Shown: positions 36,400-44,841 of the stretch, in pieces | Layout of the letters: every line of letters starts with the position of its first letter | Position numbering within the stretch: position 1 is the stretch's first letter | From: Nostoc sp. HK-01 | Lineage (GTDB): Bacteria > Cyanobacteriota > Cyanobacteriia > Cyanobacteriales > Nostocaceae | Reading direction: 5' to 3' | Length of the DNA stretch: 64,000 nt | Assembly (NCBI GenBank): GCA_003990705.1 | Contig: AP018318.1 | Location: 1,178,001-1,242,000, forward strand | Translations under genes and position numbers: made by a program | The notes under the pieces: model-generated | Databases searched by the model: none | What the model was told of the DNA's origin: nothing | What the model saw: only the letters and a program-made list of their open reading frames with translations

Positions 36400-37290
36400 A
36401 TGTTCTCAATTTACATACTGACATATAACGAAGAACTAGATATTGCACCTTGTATCGAGTCGGCAATGCTATCCGATGACATTATAGTTGTGGACTCATG
36501 CAGTAGCGATCGCACTGTGGAAATCGCTAGTCGCTATCCCATTCGTGTTGTCCAACACGCTTTTGAAAGCCACGGTCGTCAACGCACTTGGATGTTAGAG
36601 TCTATACCTCCAAAATACGAGTGGGTTTACATTCTGGAAGCTGACGAGCGTATGACACCAGAACTATTTGCTGAATGCACCCAGGCGATGCAAAACCCAA
36701 ACTACATTGGTTACTACGTCGCTGAACGGGTGATGTTTATGAATCGTTGGATTCGCCATAGCACCCAATATCCCCGTTATCAGATGCGTCTTTTCCGCCA
36801 CGGTAAAGTCTGGTTTACAGACTACGGTCACACCGAACGGGAAGTTTGCGAAGGGGCTACTAGCTTTTTAAAAGAAACTTACCCACATTACACCTGTGGC
36901 AAAGGCTTGAGTCGTTGGATTGAAAAACACAATCGTTATTCTACAGATGAAGCTCAAGAGACATTAAATCAACTAGAAAATGGCAAAGTTGAATGGCGAG
37001 ATTTATTTTTTGGCAAAACTGAAGTAGAAAGACGACGTGCTTTAAAAGATTTATCTTTACGTTTACCAGCTAGACCTTTTTTACGCTTTTTATATATGTA
37101 TTTTCTTTTAGGTGGCTGCTTAGATGGTCGCGCTGGAATGGCTTGGTGTACATTACAGGCTTTTTATGAATACTTAATTTTACTGAAAGTATGGGAAATG
37201 AAGTATCTGCCTACACCTAGTGTAGAAAATATCATATCTCAAAATGAAAACAACAAGGTTGTGGCTACACAAATTGCTGGAGAAGGATGA
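36400..37290 (+). CDS. Family 2 glycosyltransferase (WaaE/KdtX-like)
   Basis: A 296-residue glycosyltransferase of the lipopolysaccharide-core type. It has FSIYILTYNEELDIAPCIES (2-21), IIVVDSCSSDRTVEIA (28-43), the acidic EADE (80-83) and a conserved aromatic block MRLFRHGKVWFTDYGHTERE. A C-terminal basic and hydrophobic region (LSLRLPARPFLRFLYMYFLLGGCLDGRAG) suggests peripheral membrane attachment. It follows the HpsJ-family gene by about 100 bases and closes the polysaccharide region. Sugar specificity cannot be read from the sequence. Confidence 0.82.
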   Translation: MFSIYILTYNEELDIAPCIESAMLSDDIIVVDSCSSDRTVEIASRYPIRVVQHAFESHGRQRTWMLESIPPKYEWVYILEADERMTPELFAECTQAMQNPNYIGYYVAERVMFMNRWIRHSTQYPRYQMRLFRHGKVWFTDYGHTEREVCEGATSFLKETYPHYTCGKGLSRWIEKHNRYSTDEAQETLNQLENGKVEWRDLFFGKTEVERRRALKDLSLRLPARPFLRFLYMYFLLGGCLDGRAGMAWCTLQAFYEYLILLKVWEMKYLPTPSVENIISQNENNKVVATQIAGEG

Positions 37291-37813
37291 AGAGCAAAGT
37301 CTGAAGTCTGAAGTGTAAAAGTTATTTTTATGCTTTAGTCTTCAGGCTTGATAGTTTCTCAACGCAGAATTTTATTAAAATTTATAACAAAAGTTTTTCA
37401 GAAAAATACCCTTGACTTCCTAGTTAGTTCTAAACTAGTTAAAAGCACGTTTTTAGTTGTTATACCTAGCTTTCAGAACAATCGGCAGATTTTGGTTTGT
37501 CGCGGTAGGATCAGTAATAATTAAAATATTTGCAACAATCATTTACAAGCTGTACAAAGAAAAGTAACATCCTCGCAGATGGAAAAACTTTCAGTAGTTA
37601 GCTATATCTTGCGATATATATCTCTAACTAGCGAAAAATAAATACTTTTCTTGTAGTAACAGCCTATTATCAAAGTAACAGGCATCTATTGACCGCTTTC
37701 TCAAATAGAATACGGTCAAAAATGTAGTCAATAAAACCTTCCCAAGCTGATCATCTGCTGGTATTAATTCCTATCATCAGAGTTTTACTAGCCTAAAAAA
37801 GGAGAAACGAAGT
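37291..37813. other. Gap between the hps region and the DUF502 gene
   Basis: A short heptamer tract (AGTCTGA repeats) with an inverted CTTCAG lies at about 37298-37345. The rest is AT-rich and I see no gene, RNA or strong terminator. The last 15 bases hold AAAAAAGGAGAAACG, a clear ribosome-binding site for the TTG start at 37814. Confidence 0.5.
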
Positions 37814-38536
37814 TTGGTAATCGATCGCCTCAAGCAGGATTTTAAAAATGACCTGATAGCTGGATTGTTAGTAGTTATCCCCCTAGCAACCACCATCTGG
37901 CTAACAATCACGATCGCCAATTGGGTAATCGACTTTCTTACCCAAGTTCCCAAACAACTCAATCCCTTTGATGGACTGCACCCAATTCTAGTAAATATAC
38001 TGAATTTAGCGGTTGGACTAGCAGTACCGCTGTTAAGTATTTTGTTAATTGGGTTAATGGCGCGAAATATTGCTGGGCGTTGGTTACTCGATGTTGGTGA
38101 GCGAGTGTTACAGGCGATTCCTTTAGCGGGACAAGTATATAAGACCCTGAAGCAGCTTTTAGAAACTCTACTCAAAGACTCTAATGGCAAGTTTCGCCGT
38201 GTAGTTTTATTAGAATATCCCAGACAGGGAATTTGGGCGATCGCTTTTGTCACAGGTGCTATGGGTACTGAAATCCAAGCCAAGATGTCCCGCCCAATGT
38301 TGAGTGTTTTTATCCCAACTACACCCAATCCCACTACCGGATGGTATGCCGTAGTTCCAGAGGAAGATGTTATTAACCTGTCAATGTCGATTGAAGATGC
38401 TTTTAAGGTGATTGTCTCTGGTGGGATTGTGGCACCGAATACTCCCTTACCGCCTTTAGTTTTGGGTAAAGAACAAAACCTGCCAGCTTCAACTAAAGAA
38501 CCAAAGCATTCAGTAATTTCCGTCGAGGAAATATAA
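37814..38536 (+). CDS. DUF502 family membrane protein
   Basis: A 240-residue integral membrane protein. DRLKQDFKNDLIAGLLVVIPLATTIWLTITIANWVIDFL at the start and a second hydrophobic region (ILNLAVGLAVPLLSILLIGLMARNIAGRW) give two membrane segments. A soluble domain follows with FRRVVLLEYPRQGIWAIAFVTG and VFIPTTPNPTTGW, all typical of DUF502. The function is unknown. The start is TTG at 37814, chosen because family proteins begin here and AAGGAG lies about 9 bases upstream; no ATG is available nearby. It is followed by nusB about 100 bases later. Confidence 0.82.
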   Translation: MVIDRLKQDFKNDLIAGLLVVIPLATTIWLTITIANWVIDFLTQVPKQLNPFDGLHPILVNILNLAVGLAVPLLSILLIGLMARNIAGRWLLDVGERVLQAIPLAGQVYKTLKQLLETLLKDSNGKFRRVVLLEYPRQGIWAIAFVTGAMGTEIQAKMSRPMLSVFIPTTPNPTTGWYAVVPEEDVINLSMSIEDAFKVIVSGGIVAPNTPLPPLVLGKEQNLPASTKEPKHSVISVEEI

Positions 38537-38640
38537 AATTTATCCGGCAAAGACACAAGTAAATAGATATTATGAATGTCTAGCTTTGTGAAAATCAATT
38601 CACTCTTAACCTCTAATTTACTGCTTAGGCACTAACTTCC

Positions 38641-39282
38641 ATGCAAGACCGCAAACCTCAACAAATTGCTCGTGAACTGGCGCTGTTAAGTCTCAGCCAG
38701 CTACCAGTCAACCCAAAAAAATTAACCGAGGAACATCTGCCCAAATTGGTATTAGCCACTGTGCGAACCCTGAGAGCAGAAGTTCAAGATACTTTAGATA
38801 ACGCTGCTGCTGAATTGCAACGCAGTAACGATCGCCTCTTAACCAGTCAAACTCGTGCTTCAGACATGAATACCGCGAGGACTATGCTGCAAGAAGCGAT
38901 CACTTACACCCAAACTGCCATTAATCAACTCGGTGCCGCAGTTGAGTTCCCAGAATTGATTCAACTGGCAAATCAAGACAGAGAAGTCGGCAGATATGCC
39001 ATTCAAATTGTCAAAACAGTTAATGAACATCGTATCTTTATCGATGAACAAATATCCGCCGCTTTGGTAGATTGGCAAGTTAATCGCCTAGCTCAAATTG
39101 ACCGCGATATTCTCCGCATCGCTGTGGCAGAAATGGGATTTTTAAACCTGCCTGACAGCGTGGCGATTAACGAAGCTGTGGTGTTAGCCAAACGCTACAG
39201 CGGAGATGAAGGTCATAGATTTATCAATGGAGTTCTGCGCCGATTCACCGAACAAAAAAAATTGCCCAGTGTTTTATCCTAA
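38641..39282 (+). CDS. nusB: Transcription antitermination factor NusB
   Basis: A 213-residue RNA-binding protein that, with NusE (ribosomal S10), supports antitermination in ribosomal RNA operons. The N-terminal [19 protein letters not shown] and C-terminal [52 protein letters not shown] are the conserved NusB regions. The middle (about 35-110) is an insertion that makes it longer than the roughly 140-residue enterobacterial form; this is usual in cyanobacteria. ftsY follows on the same strand after about 210 bases. Confidence 0.93.
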   Translation: MQDRKPQQIARELALLSLSQLPVNPKKLTEEHLPKLVLATVRTLRAEVQDTLDNAAAELQRSNDRLLTSQTRASDMNTARTMLQEAITYTQTAINQLGAAVEFPELIQLANQDREVGRYAIQIVKTVNEHRIFIDEQISAALVDWQVNRLAQIDRDILRIAVAEMGFLNLPDSVAINEAVVLAKRYSGDEGHRFINGVLRRFTEQKKLPSVLS

Positions 39283-39494
39283 CTGTGTAACCGTTATGAA
39301 TGCTAAGTTGTGAGTTGAAGGTGTGGAAAAGTCAGTTGCTTGCGGGGGAATTACCCCCTACCAGTAACCCGACATTGAGAGGTGAGGATATCCCGGAGGT
39401 TTTCACCATAGGGAAGAGTAACAAATTCAATTAAACTCATAACTTACTAACTCATAACTCCTAACTTACATAACAACTCATACCGTTAGCGGCA

Positions 39495-41069
39495 ATGGCT
39501 TTTAATTGGTTTCGTCGTCAATATAACGATTCTTCTGATACCCCCTCTGAAAACCAACAGGCGGAAAATACTCCGGCACCTGTAACCCAACCAGAGGCAA
39601 CCGAAACATCCGATCCTAACCCAACAACTACACCAGAATCGGCAGCAGATTTGTTGGCGTTTGCGAAAGCTGCTTATAAAAATATTCAGCAAAAACAACA
39701 ATCGGAAACTGAAGAAACTGCCCCAACACCATCAGCAACACCGGAAACGGTAGCCGCAGTTACGGAAGAAGTAGTGACTCCCGTCCCCGAATCTGCGGTA
39801 ATTATAGAAGCTCCACAACTAGAAGCAACTGTTGAAGAAGTACCTGTAACAGAGGCAGAAATTACACTTAATGCTGAAGAACCGACATCTATAGAAACAC
39901 AGCCAACCGAGACAGCTGCATTGTCTTTTTTAGAACGAGCAGCAGCAGAACGACAAGCCAAGCAAGAGCGATTGATAGCCAGCGCCATTGAAGTAGCAGA
40001 ACCGGAATTGACGCAATCGGCTACTGTTAGTGAAGCAACTGCCACAGAAATGCCAGATTTGGCATTTGATGAAGGATTTGTCTGGTCAGCGGAATTATTG
40101 GCGGCTCAAGGTAGACGAGCAGAAGATATTTCGATTGAAGAAATAACTTGGTTAAAAAAGTTACGGCAAGGATTAGATAAAACCCGGCGTAACATTCTCA
40201 ATCAACTCAAAGCGATTGTTGGACAAGGGCCACTTAACCAAGCGGCGGTAACAGAAATTGAATCTGTACTTTTACAAGCCGATGTAGGTGTAGAAGCCAC
40301 AGATCATATTATTAGTGCTTTACAGAAAAAATTGCGTGAAGAAGTTACGCCGCCCGAAGAAGCGATCGCTTACTTAAAAAAACTTCTGCGGGATATGTTA
40401 GATGAGCCAATCCGTAAATCTGACAAACCCAGCTTTGCCCCAGAAAAAGATCACCTAAATATTTGGTTAATTACTGGTGTCAACGGGGCAGGGAAAACCA
40501 CAACTATCGGCAAAATTGCTCATTTAGCCCAAAAATCGGGCTATAGATGTTTGATTGGAGCCGCAGATACTTTCCGGGCGGCGGCTGTAGAACAGGTGAA
40601 AGTTTGGGGAACCAGAAGCGGTGTAGAAGTAATTGCCAACCCTGGTAAAAATACAGACCCTGCCGCCGTAGTATTTGATGCGATCGCCGCAGCCCAAGCC
40701 CGCGAAACAGAATTATTATTAGTTGATACCGCTGGGCGATTGCAAAATAAAAAGAACTTAATGGATGAACTGAGTAAGGTTCGCCGGATTATCGACAAAA
40801 AAGCCCCGAATGCCAAAATCGAATCTTTGTTGGTTTTAGATGCCACCCTTGGTCAAAATGGCTTGCGTCAAGCAGAAGTATTTTCCCAAGCAGCCCAACT
40901 CAGTGGTGTAGTTTTAACCAAATTGGATGGTACAGCCAAGGGCGGTGTCGCGCTGGCTGTTGTGCAGCAGTTAGGTTTACCAATTCGTTTTATTGGTGCA
41001 GGCGAAGGAATTGAAGACTTACGGCCATTTTCTAGCTACGAGTTTGTCGAGGCTCTATTGAGTGGCTAA
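39495..41069 (+). CDS. ftsY: Signal recognition particle receptor FtsY
   Basis: A 524-residue GTPase that docks ribosome-SRP complexes at the membrane. An acidic, Pro/Thr/Glu-rich N-terminal domain (about 1-210) is variable. The four-helix N domain follows (WLKKLRQGLDKTRRNILNQL, near 218-237). The G domain has GVNGAGKTTTIGKIAHLA (near 327-344), the DTFRAAAVEQ motif, the DTAGR motif and TKLDGTAKGG. The C-terminal GAGEGIEDLRPF is diagnostic of FtsY over Ffh. A strong intrinsic terminator follows directly. Confidence 0.96.
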   Translation: MAFNWFRRQYNDSSDTPSENQQAENTPAPVTQPEATETSDPNPTTTPESAADLLAFAKAAYKNIQQKQQSETEETAPTPSATPETVAAVTEEVVTPVPESAVIIEAPQLEATVEEVPVTEAEITLNAEEPTSIETQPTETAALSFLERAAAERQAKQERLIASAIEVAEPELTQSATVSEATATEMPDLAFDEGFVWSAELLAAQGRRAEDISIEEITWLKKLRQGLDKTRRNILNQLKAIVGQGPLNQAAVTEIESVLLQADVGVEATDHIISALQKKLREEVTPPEEAIAYLKKLLRDMLDEPIRKSDKPSFAPEKDHLNIWLITGVNGAGKTTTIGKIAHLAQKSGYRCLIGAADTFRAAAVEQVKVWGTRSGVEVIANPGKNTDPAAVVFDAIAAAQARETELLLVDTAGRLQNKKNLMDELSKVRRIIDKKAPNAKIESLLVLDATLGQNGLRQAEVFSQAAQLSGVVLTKLDGTAKGGVALAVVQQLGLPIRFIGAGEGIEDLRPFSSYEFVEALLSG

Positions 41070-41077
41070 AATCGTAG

Positions 41078-41114
41078 CCTACACTGACAGCAGCGTGCAG
41101 TGTAGGTTTTTTTT
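41078..41114 (+). terminator. Strong intrinsic terminator of ftsY
   Basis: CCTACACTG (41078-41086) and CAGTGTAGG (41098-41106) form a perfect 9-bp stem with an 11-base loop, followed by eight T residues. The hairpin starts 8 bases after the ftsY stop codon. Confidence 0.92.
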
Positions 41115-41941
41115 GACTAAGACAGAACTTAAGTATGAGTTACGGAATAAAGAGCCATAGAAGTGCAGCGGTCACGGAGAAATATTTTGTGTAACTCCTA
41201 AATAGGACAAAACCCTGATAAATTATGCTTTTTGCCTCTTCCCACTCAGTATATACTTCATACTAACGATAATTATTTACCTCTACCTACTTACGTGTAA
41301 GGATTGTACTCTTGGCAATAACCTTGTAAACCTAATTGATAACTGCTATAAATACTGGAAAAAATAAAAACTAAGCCTAATTAGTTGGTGAATAAGCAAA
41401 GGCGTGTTATTCTCATAACCCAAACAGAGTTATCTAACTTAGGAGCAGATATAAAGTGACTTTCCTTAAAAATTCATGAATATTCTCTGGAGATAAATTA
41501 TAAGTTAGAAAATTGTCCAAAGAACAAAGAAAAATTCAAGTTTTAACTGAAAAATTTAAGTTACCGTTTATTTCCGTATCTGGCTATTTCTCCAAGACAA
41601 TAAAAAATCGGAAAATTCGGAAAAATTAATTAATTAATTAATTTTTTGTTTCATGATGTATGATTTGCTAATTAAGTTCTGCGCTCATGAAAAGCTTCCG
41701 CACAATGGAGGTAGTTACTGATTTATACTAATCAGCTTTTACGTAAAAATACATGAAATTTCTGTATCTGTATTTAGTTAGAAATAAAATCAGCAAATGC
41801 TATATTTTTTTCTAGCTACACCCTACGTCTTTCTACTCTTGCTAAATTGAGGGATCTTGTCTCAATATGATTTAGCAATATTTTGCCAAAGTAAAGTTAT
41901 TAAGCAATCTACAATCTACTAATCTTAATTGGATAGTATCT
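41115..41941. other. Long AT-rich gap before the RsbU-type phosphatase
   Basis: About 830 bases without a supported gene. A run of TTAA/ATTA repeats lies at about 41624-41642. No tRNA, CRISPR repeat or clear terminator is visible. It may be a long leader or a degraded gene; the longest in-frame segments are under 30 codons. Confidence 0.4.
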
Positions 41942-43333
41942 GTGCCTGTGTCTCAAGTGCCTTTTCAACCTACTGATGGTAATAATAGTGCCGCGACCGA
42001 TGTCACACCAGTCGTGGCACTGAAAGAACTTGTCGCCAGGTTGCACCGAGAACAAAATAAAATTCAAGATTTGCTGAGTTCTTTAGGATTTGCTCTCAGA
42101 AGCTTCAATAATTTGAATCAGTTTTTAGAACTGATTCCTTTGATGGCAACCAGGGTGACAGATGCCGATGGTAGTGCCTTATTTCTCTACAAACCTAACG
42201 GTCAAGTTAGATTAGAGCAATTACACTGGCAGGATAGTCGCCAGCGCAAAAATATCCGCAAAGCCTTAGAAACAGCCAGCAGTCAAATTACATTGCTGCC
42301 CAATAGTACCCCTCTAGCCAGTTCCACGGGTATCTTAGATGATCAGATGCACCGCTATTTGGGGCCAGATGTCCAAATATTTGGCACGGCAATTTTAGTT
42401 AAGCATACAGAACGAGGCTGGCTCTACGTCTTAAGCCGTGACCCAGACTATAGTTGGACAGAAACCAGACAAAAGCTAGTGCGCTTGGTTGCAGACCAAA
42501 CAGCTGTAGCAATTGAAAATGATGAACTAGCGGTAGAACTGAGGAAAAAAGAACGCCTAGACCAAGAATTAGAAATTGGGGCAGAAATTCAACGACGGCT
42601 ATTACCCCGCCAATGCCCAAATATTCCTGGTGTAACCCTAGCAGCACGTTGTAAACCTGCTAATCGAGTCGGTGGCGATTATTACGACTTTATTCCGACC
42701 AATCATAATCAATTGCAGTTAATTAGCAGAGTCTCTCCTGAAACAAGTCGTTGGGGTTTTGTCATTGGAGATGTGATGGGGAAAGGTGTCCCAGCCGGGT
42801 TAATTATGACAATGATGCGGGGGATGCTGAGGGGTGAAGTGTTGCATGGCAATTCGCCGTCTGGGATTTTGCAAAATTTGAATCGAGTTATGTATGCGGA
42901 TTTGGAAAATTCCCATCGCTTTGTGACGCTGTTTTATTCTGAGTACAATCCCAGAAATCGGATTTTGTCATACAGTAATGCAGCACACAATCCTCCCTTG
43001 TGGTGGCACGCAGCAACAAAAACAGTTAGTCGTCTAGATACTCTAGGAATGCTGATTGGTTTGGATGCTAACAGCCAATATGAAGATGCCCAGGCACAGT
43101 TAGAGCCTGGAGATACAGTAATTTATTATACGGATGGCTTGACTGATGCGGCGGCGGCTAGTGGCGATCGCTTCGATGAAGAAAATTTTGTAGCAGCTTT
43201 TAGCGCTGCTTGTCGCTATTGCAACGGGCCAGAAGAAATTGTTGATTATCTATTTGACCAAGTTCAGCAGTTCATCGGTTCTGATAGGCAAAATACTGAT
43301 GATATGACACTTGTGGTTTTGCAGATTGTTTAG
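41942..43333 (+). CDS. GAF-PP2C phosphatase (RsbU-like)
   Basis: A 463-residue soluble signalling phosphatase. A GAF-like domain spans about 45-190 (LGFALRSFNNLNQFLELIPLMATRVTDADGSALFLY, VADQTAVAIENDELA). A short coiled coil (EIGAEIQRRLLPRQCPNIPGVTLA) leads to the PP2C/SpoIIE domain at about 210-463. Its metal-binding acidic residues lie in RVGGDYYDF (near 243) and FVIGDVMGKGVPAGL (near 275), and near the end in YYTDGLTDA and NTDDMTLVVL. RsbU-type enzymes dephosphorylate anti-sigma antagonists in partner-switching pathways. The start is GTG at 41942. No partner genes lie next to it. Confidence 0.87.
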   Translation: MPVSQVPFQPTDGNNSAATDVTPVVALKELVARLHREQNKIQDLLSSLGFALRSFNNLNQFLELIPLMATRVTDADGSALFLYKPNGQVRLEQLHWQDSRQRKNIRKALETASSQITLLPNSTPLASSTGILDDQMHRYLGPDVQIFGTAILVKHTERGWLYVLSRDPDYSWTETRQKLVRLVADQTAVAIENDELAVELRKKERLDQELEIGAEIQRRLLPRQCPNIPGVTLAARCKPANRVGGDYYDFIPTNHNQLQLISRVSPETSRWGFVIGDVMGKGVPAGLIMTMMRGMLRGEVLHGNSPSGILQNLNRVMYADLENSHRFVTLFYSEYNPRNRILSYSNAAHNPPLWWHAATKTVSRLDTLGMLIGLDANSQYEDAQAQLEPGDTVIYYTDGLTDAAAASGDRFDEENFVAAFSAACRYCNGPEEIVDYLFDQVQQFIGSDRQNTDDMTLVVLQIV

Positions 43334-43338
43334 TTAAT

Positions 43339-43366
43339 AGTCATTGGTCATTGGTTATTAGTCCTT
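43339..43366. repeat. STRR heptamer tract (AGTCATT type)
   Basis: Period-7 units AGTCATT, GGTCATT, GGTTATT and AGTCCTT lie directly after the phosphatase stop codon. They are of the same sequence family as the tracts flanking crtH. Confidence 0.65.
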
Positions 43367-43419
43367 TGTGAAAAATTAAAGGGTAATTTTTATAGCCCTA
43401 GTACAACAAGGCAAAAGTC

Positions 43420-43575
43420 AAAAGTGAGCTACTGCGTTGCGGAGGTTCCCTCCGTTGTAGCAAGTGTCGGCGGGTTTCCCGACTTGTACTCCTACGGGGA
43501 AGCAAGCTACGCGTAGCGTCTCTGATTAGGAGAAGCAAGTGGTGTTAGCGACGCAGGAGTGTCACTCTGAAGGAG
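43420..43575. repeat. Dispersed multi-hairpin repeat
   Basis: A GC-rich patch made of adjacent short palindromes: GGAGGTTCCCTCC, GTCGGCGGGTTTCCCGAC and the perfect palindrome GCTACGCGTAGC near 43508-43519. It contains TTGTAGCAAGTG, as does the patch at about 18777-18800. It looks like a nested or composite non-coding repeat that marks the left side of the accessory island. Confidence 0.55.
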
Positions 43576-43606
43576 TCCAACGGAAAAAGAAAGAATATTT
43601 ACACCA

Positions 43607-44226
43607 CTAGAACACCGATTCAGTAATCGCAGAAGAAAAGAAAAATCAACCCAGGATGAAGTAAATAATGGAAGAGAAAATAGAAAAAACGCTTAGTAGA
43701 CAACACTTATAGCAATAAACAAGCTTTGAGGGAGATTGAATAAAGTCTCAAGGAGAGGCATAACTAAAATCGTTGTAAATTCAGGTAATAAATGTGCATG
43801 AGCAACAGCGAATTTACGTATGCGACCCCAGATATGGCAGCCGCCGATAGAGCTATCCGCATTAGAGCAAAGTATCGTCAAGCGAATTAAACGAGCAAAG
43901 CTGTTTACGTTCTTACGGCAATATCGCCATCAATTATTTGATAGTGTTTCGATTCATCCTGATGAACCATTGTTTCAGGAATTAAAACAACGTCAATTCA
44001 CTTCTGCTGGTCGTGCCAAGCTCCGAGAACGTGTTGCTGTCGAGCATTCTTTATCTCATATTGGTCGCTGGCAGACAGATCAAGCTCGTTATGTTGGTTC
44101 CCGCAAAAATTTATTTGACCTTCGCCGTACTGCCGTCGTCCATAATCTTCATGTCCTTGCAAAAATTTTTACTCTCACTACTGAGCCATCTGTTACTTCA
44201 TCTTGATTACTGAATCGGTGTTCTAG
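43607..44226. mobile_element. Internally deleted insertion sequence with perfect 22-bp inverted ends
   Basis: The left end 43607-43628 and the right end 44205-44226 are perfect inverted copies (outer bases CTAGAACACCGATTCAG). If the outermost CTAG at each side is a 4-bp target duplication, the element proper is 43611-44222. It is about 620 bases long and carries only a shortened transposase gene. It is a non-autonomous derivative that keeps both ends. Confidence 0.8.
43820..44206 (+). pseudogene. Transposase remnant, start and end fused with the catalytic core missing
   Basis: A 128-codon frame inside the element with 22-bp inverted ends. The first 40 or so residues (MRPQIWQPPIELSALEQSIVKRIKRAKLFTFLRQYRH) look like a transposase N-terminus. 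The last 80 (RERVAVEHSLSHIGRW, RKNLFDLRRTAVVHNLHVLA) look like the C-terminal end of an IS1182/IS5-type DDE transposase. The central region with the catalytic acidic residues is absent, and the two parts are joined in frame. It cannot be active; it may be mobilised by a full-length relative elsewhere. Confidence 0.7.
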
Positions 44227-44269
44227 TAGCCGACGCAGCATAACACACAAAGCATTTATCCCATCACTT

Positions 44270-44300
44270 AGAGACGTGAACTGAATCACGTCTCTTTCTT
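44270..44300 (+). terminator. Hairpin with T-rich tail beside the CRISPR array
   Basis: AGAGACGTGA (44270-44279) pairs perfectly with TCACGTCTCT (44286-44295), with a 6-base loop, followed by TCTT. On the plus strand it could end transcripts coming out of the deleted insertion sequence. Confidence 0.5.
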
Positions 44301-44399
44301 ATATGTATAGGAATAATTAGGTTGAGCAATTTTACCAATGTTAATTTTCGTTCCTGTAGTAACAGTTACACTACGTCCCGGTTCTGCATCCTTAACCAT
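44286..44399 (-). CDS. Possible 37-residue peptide or gene remnant next to the CRISPR array
   Basis: A minus-strand frame from ATG at 44399 to TGA at 44286 reads MVKDAEPGRSVTVTTG and continues to TYKKET. The frame stays open upstream to about 44450, into the degenerate first CRISPR repeat, so it may be the end of a longer decayed gene. The residue pattern looks protein-like (alternating Val/Thr, Lys-rich end), but I recognise no family. It is too short for confident calling. Confidence 0.2.
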   Translation of the reverse strand: MVKDAEPGRSVTVTTGTKINIGKIAQPNYSYTYKKET

Positions 44400-44425
44400 A
44401 GCATCCAAGGTTAACGGAAGTTGGT

Positions 44426-44731
44426 GAAGTAATAACCCAACCTTATCAAGCTACGAATCACTTGTGCGATCGCAGTCAGTTATTTGAGCAACGCCTAACG
44501 CCATCAAGCCACGAATCTACACATAAGACATTCCCTGGGGACAACGCTACAAGATTGAGCAACGCCTAACGGCATCAAGCCACGAATCACTCTGGAGCGT
44601 TATAACCGTACTCAATCATTTTGTCTTGAGCAACGCCTAACGGCATCAAGCCACGAATCACCACTTATTTCGGGCTTTTTTCTGCAAATCATAAGTTGAG
44701 CAACGCCTAACGGCATCAAGCCACGAATCAC
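44426..44731. CRISPR. Five-repeat orphan CRISPR array
   Basis: Repeats of 36 bases (plus strand: TTGAGCAACGCCTAACGG...CACGAATCAC) lie at 44426-44461 (degenerate), 44484-44519, 44555-44590, 44626-44661 and 44696-44731. The last three are identical. The second has three differences, and the first keeps only its 3' half. Spacers are 22, 35, 35 and 34 bases and differ from one another. Decay at the left end suggests that the leader lay on the right and that transcription ran on the minus strand. No cas gene is in the window. The repeat has no GTTGAAAG or GAAAC ending, so I cannot assign a type. Confidence 0.85.
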
Positions 44732-44841
44732 AGCAAAGTTGAAAACCCCGTTCTTTGACGAGAATCTTTATTCATTTTTTCATATAACCAAACTTGACAA
44801 GCTTGACAGTAGTCACTCACCTTCAGGCCATTGGTCACAAG

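Noticed and set aside
37777-38598. 273-codon minus-strand frame opposite the DUF502 gene
   Set aside because: The plus-strand protein is a clear DUF502 member with a good ribosome-binding site; the minus frame shows no family features.
41390-41459. 23-codon frame in the gap before the phosphatase
   Set aside because: Short, without ribosome-binding site or protein-like conservation that I can judge.
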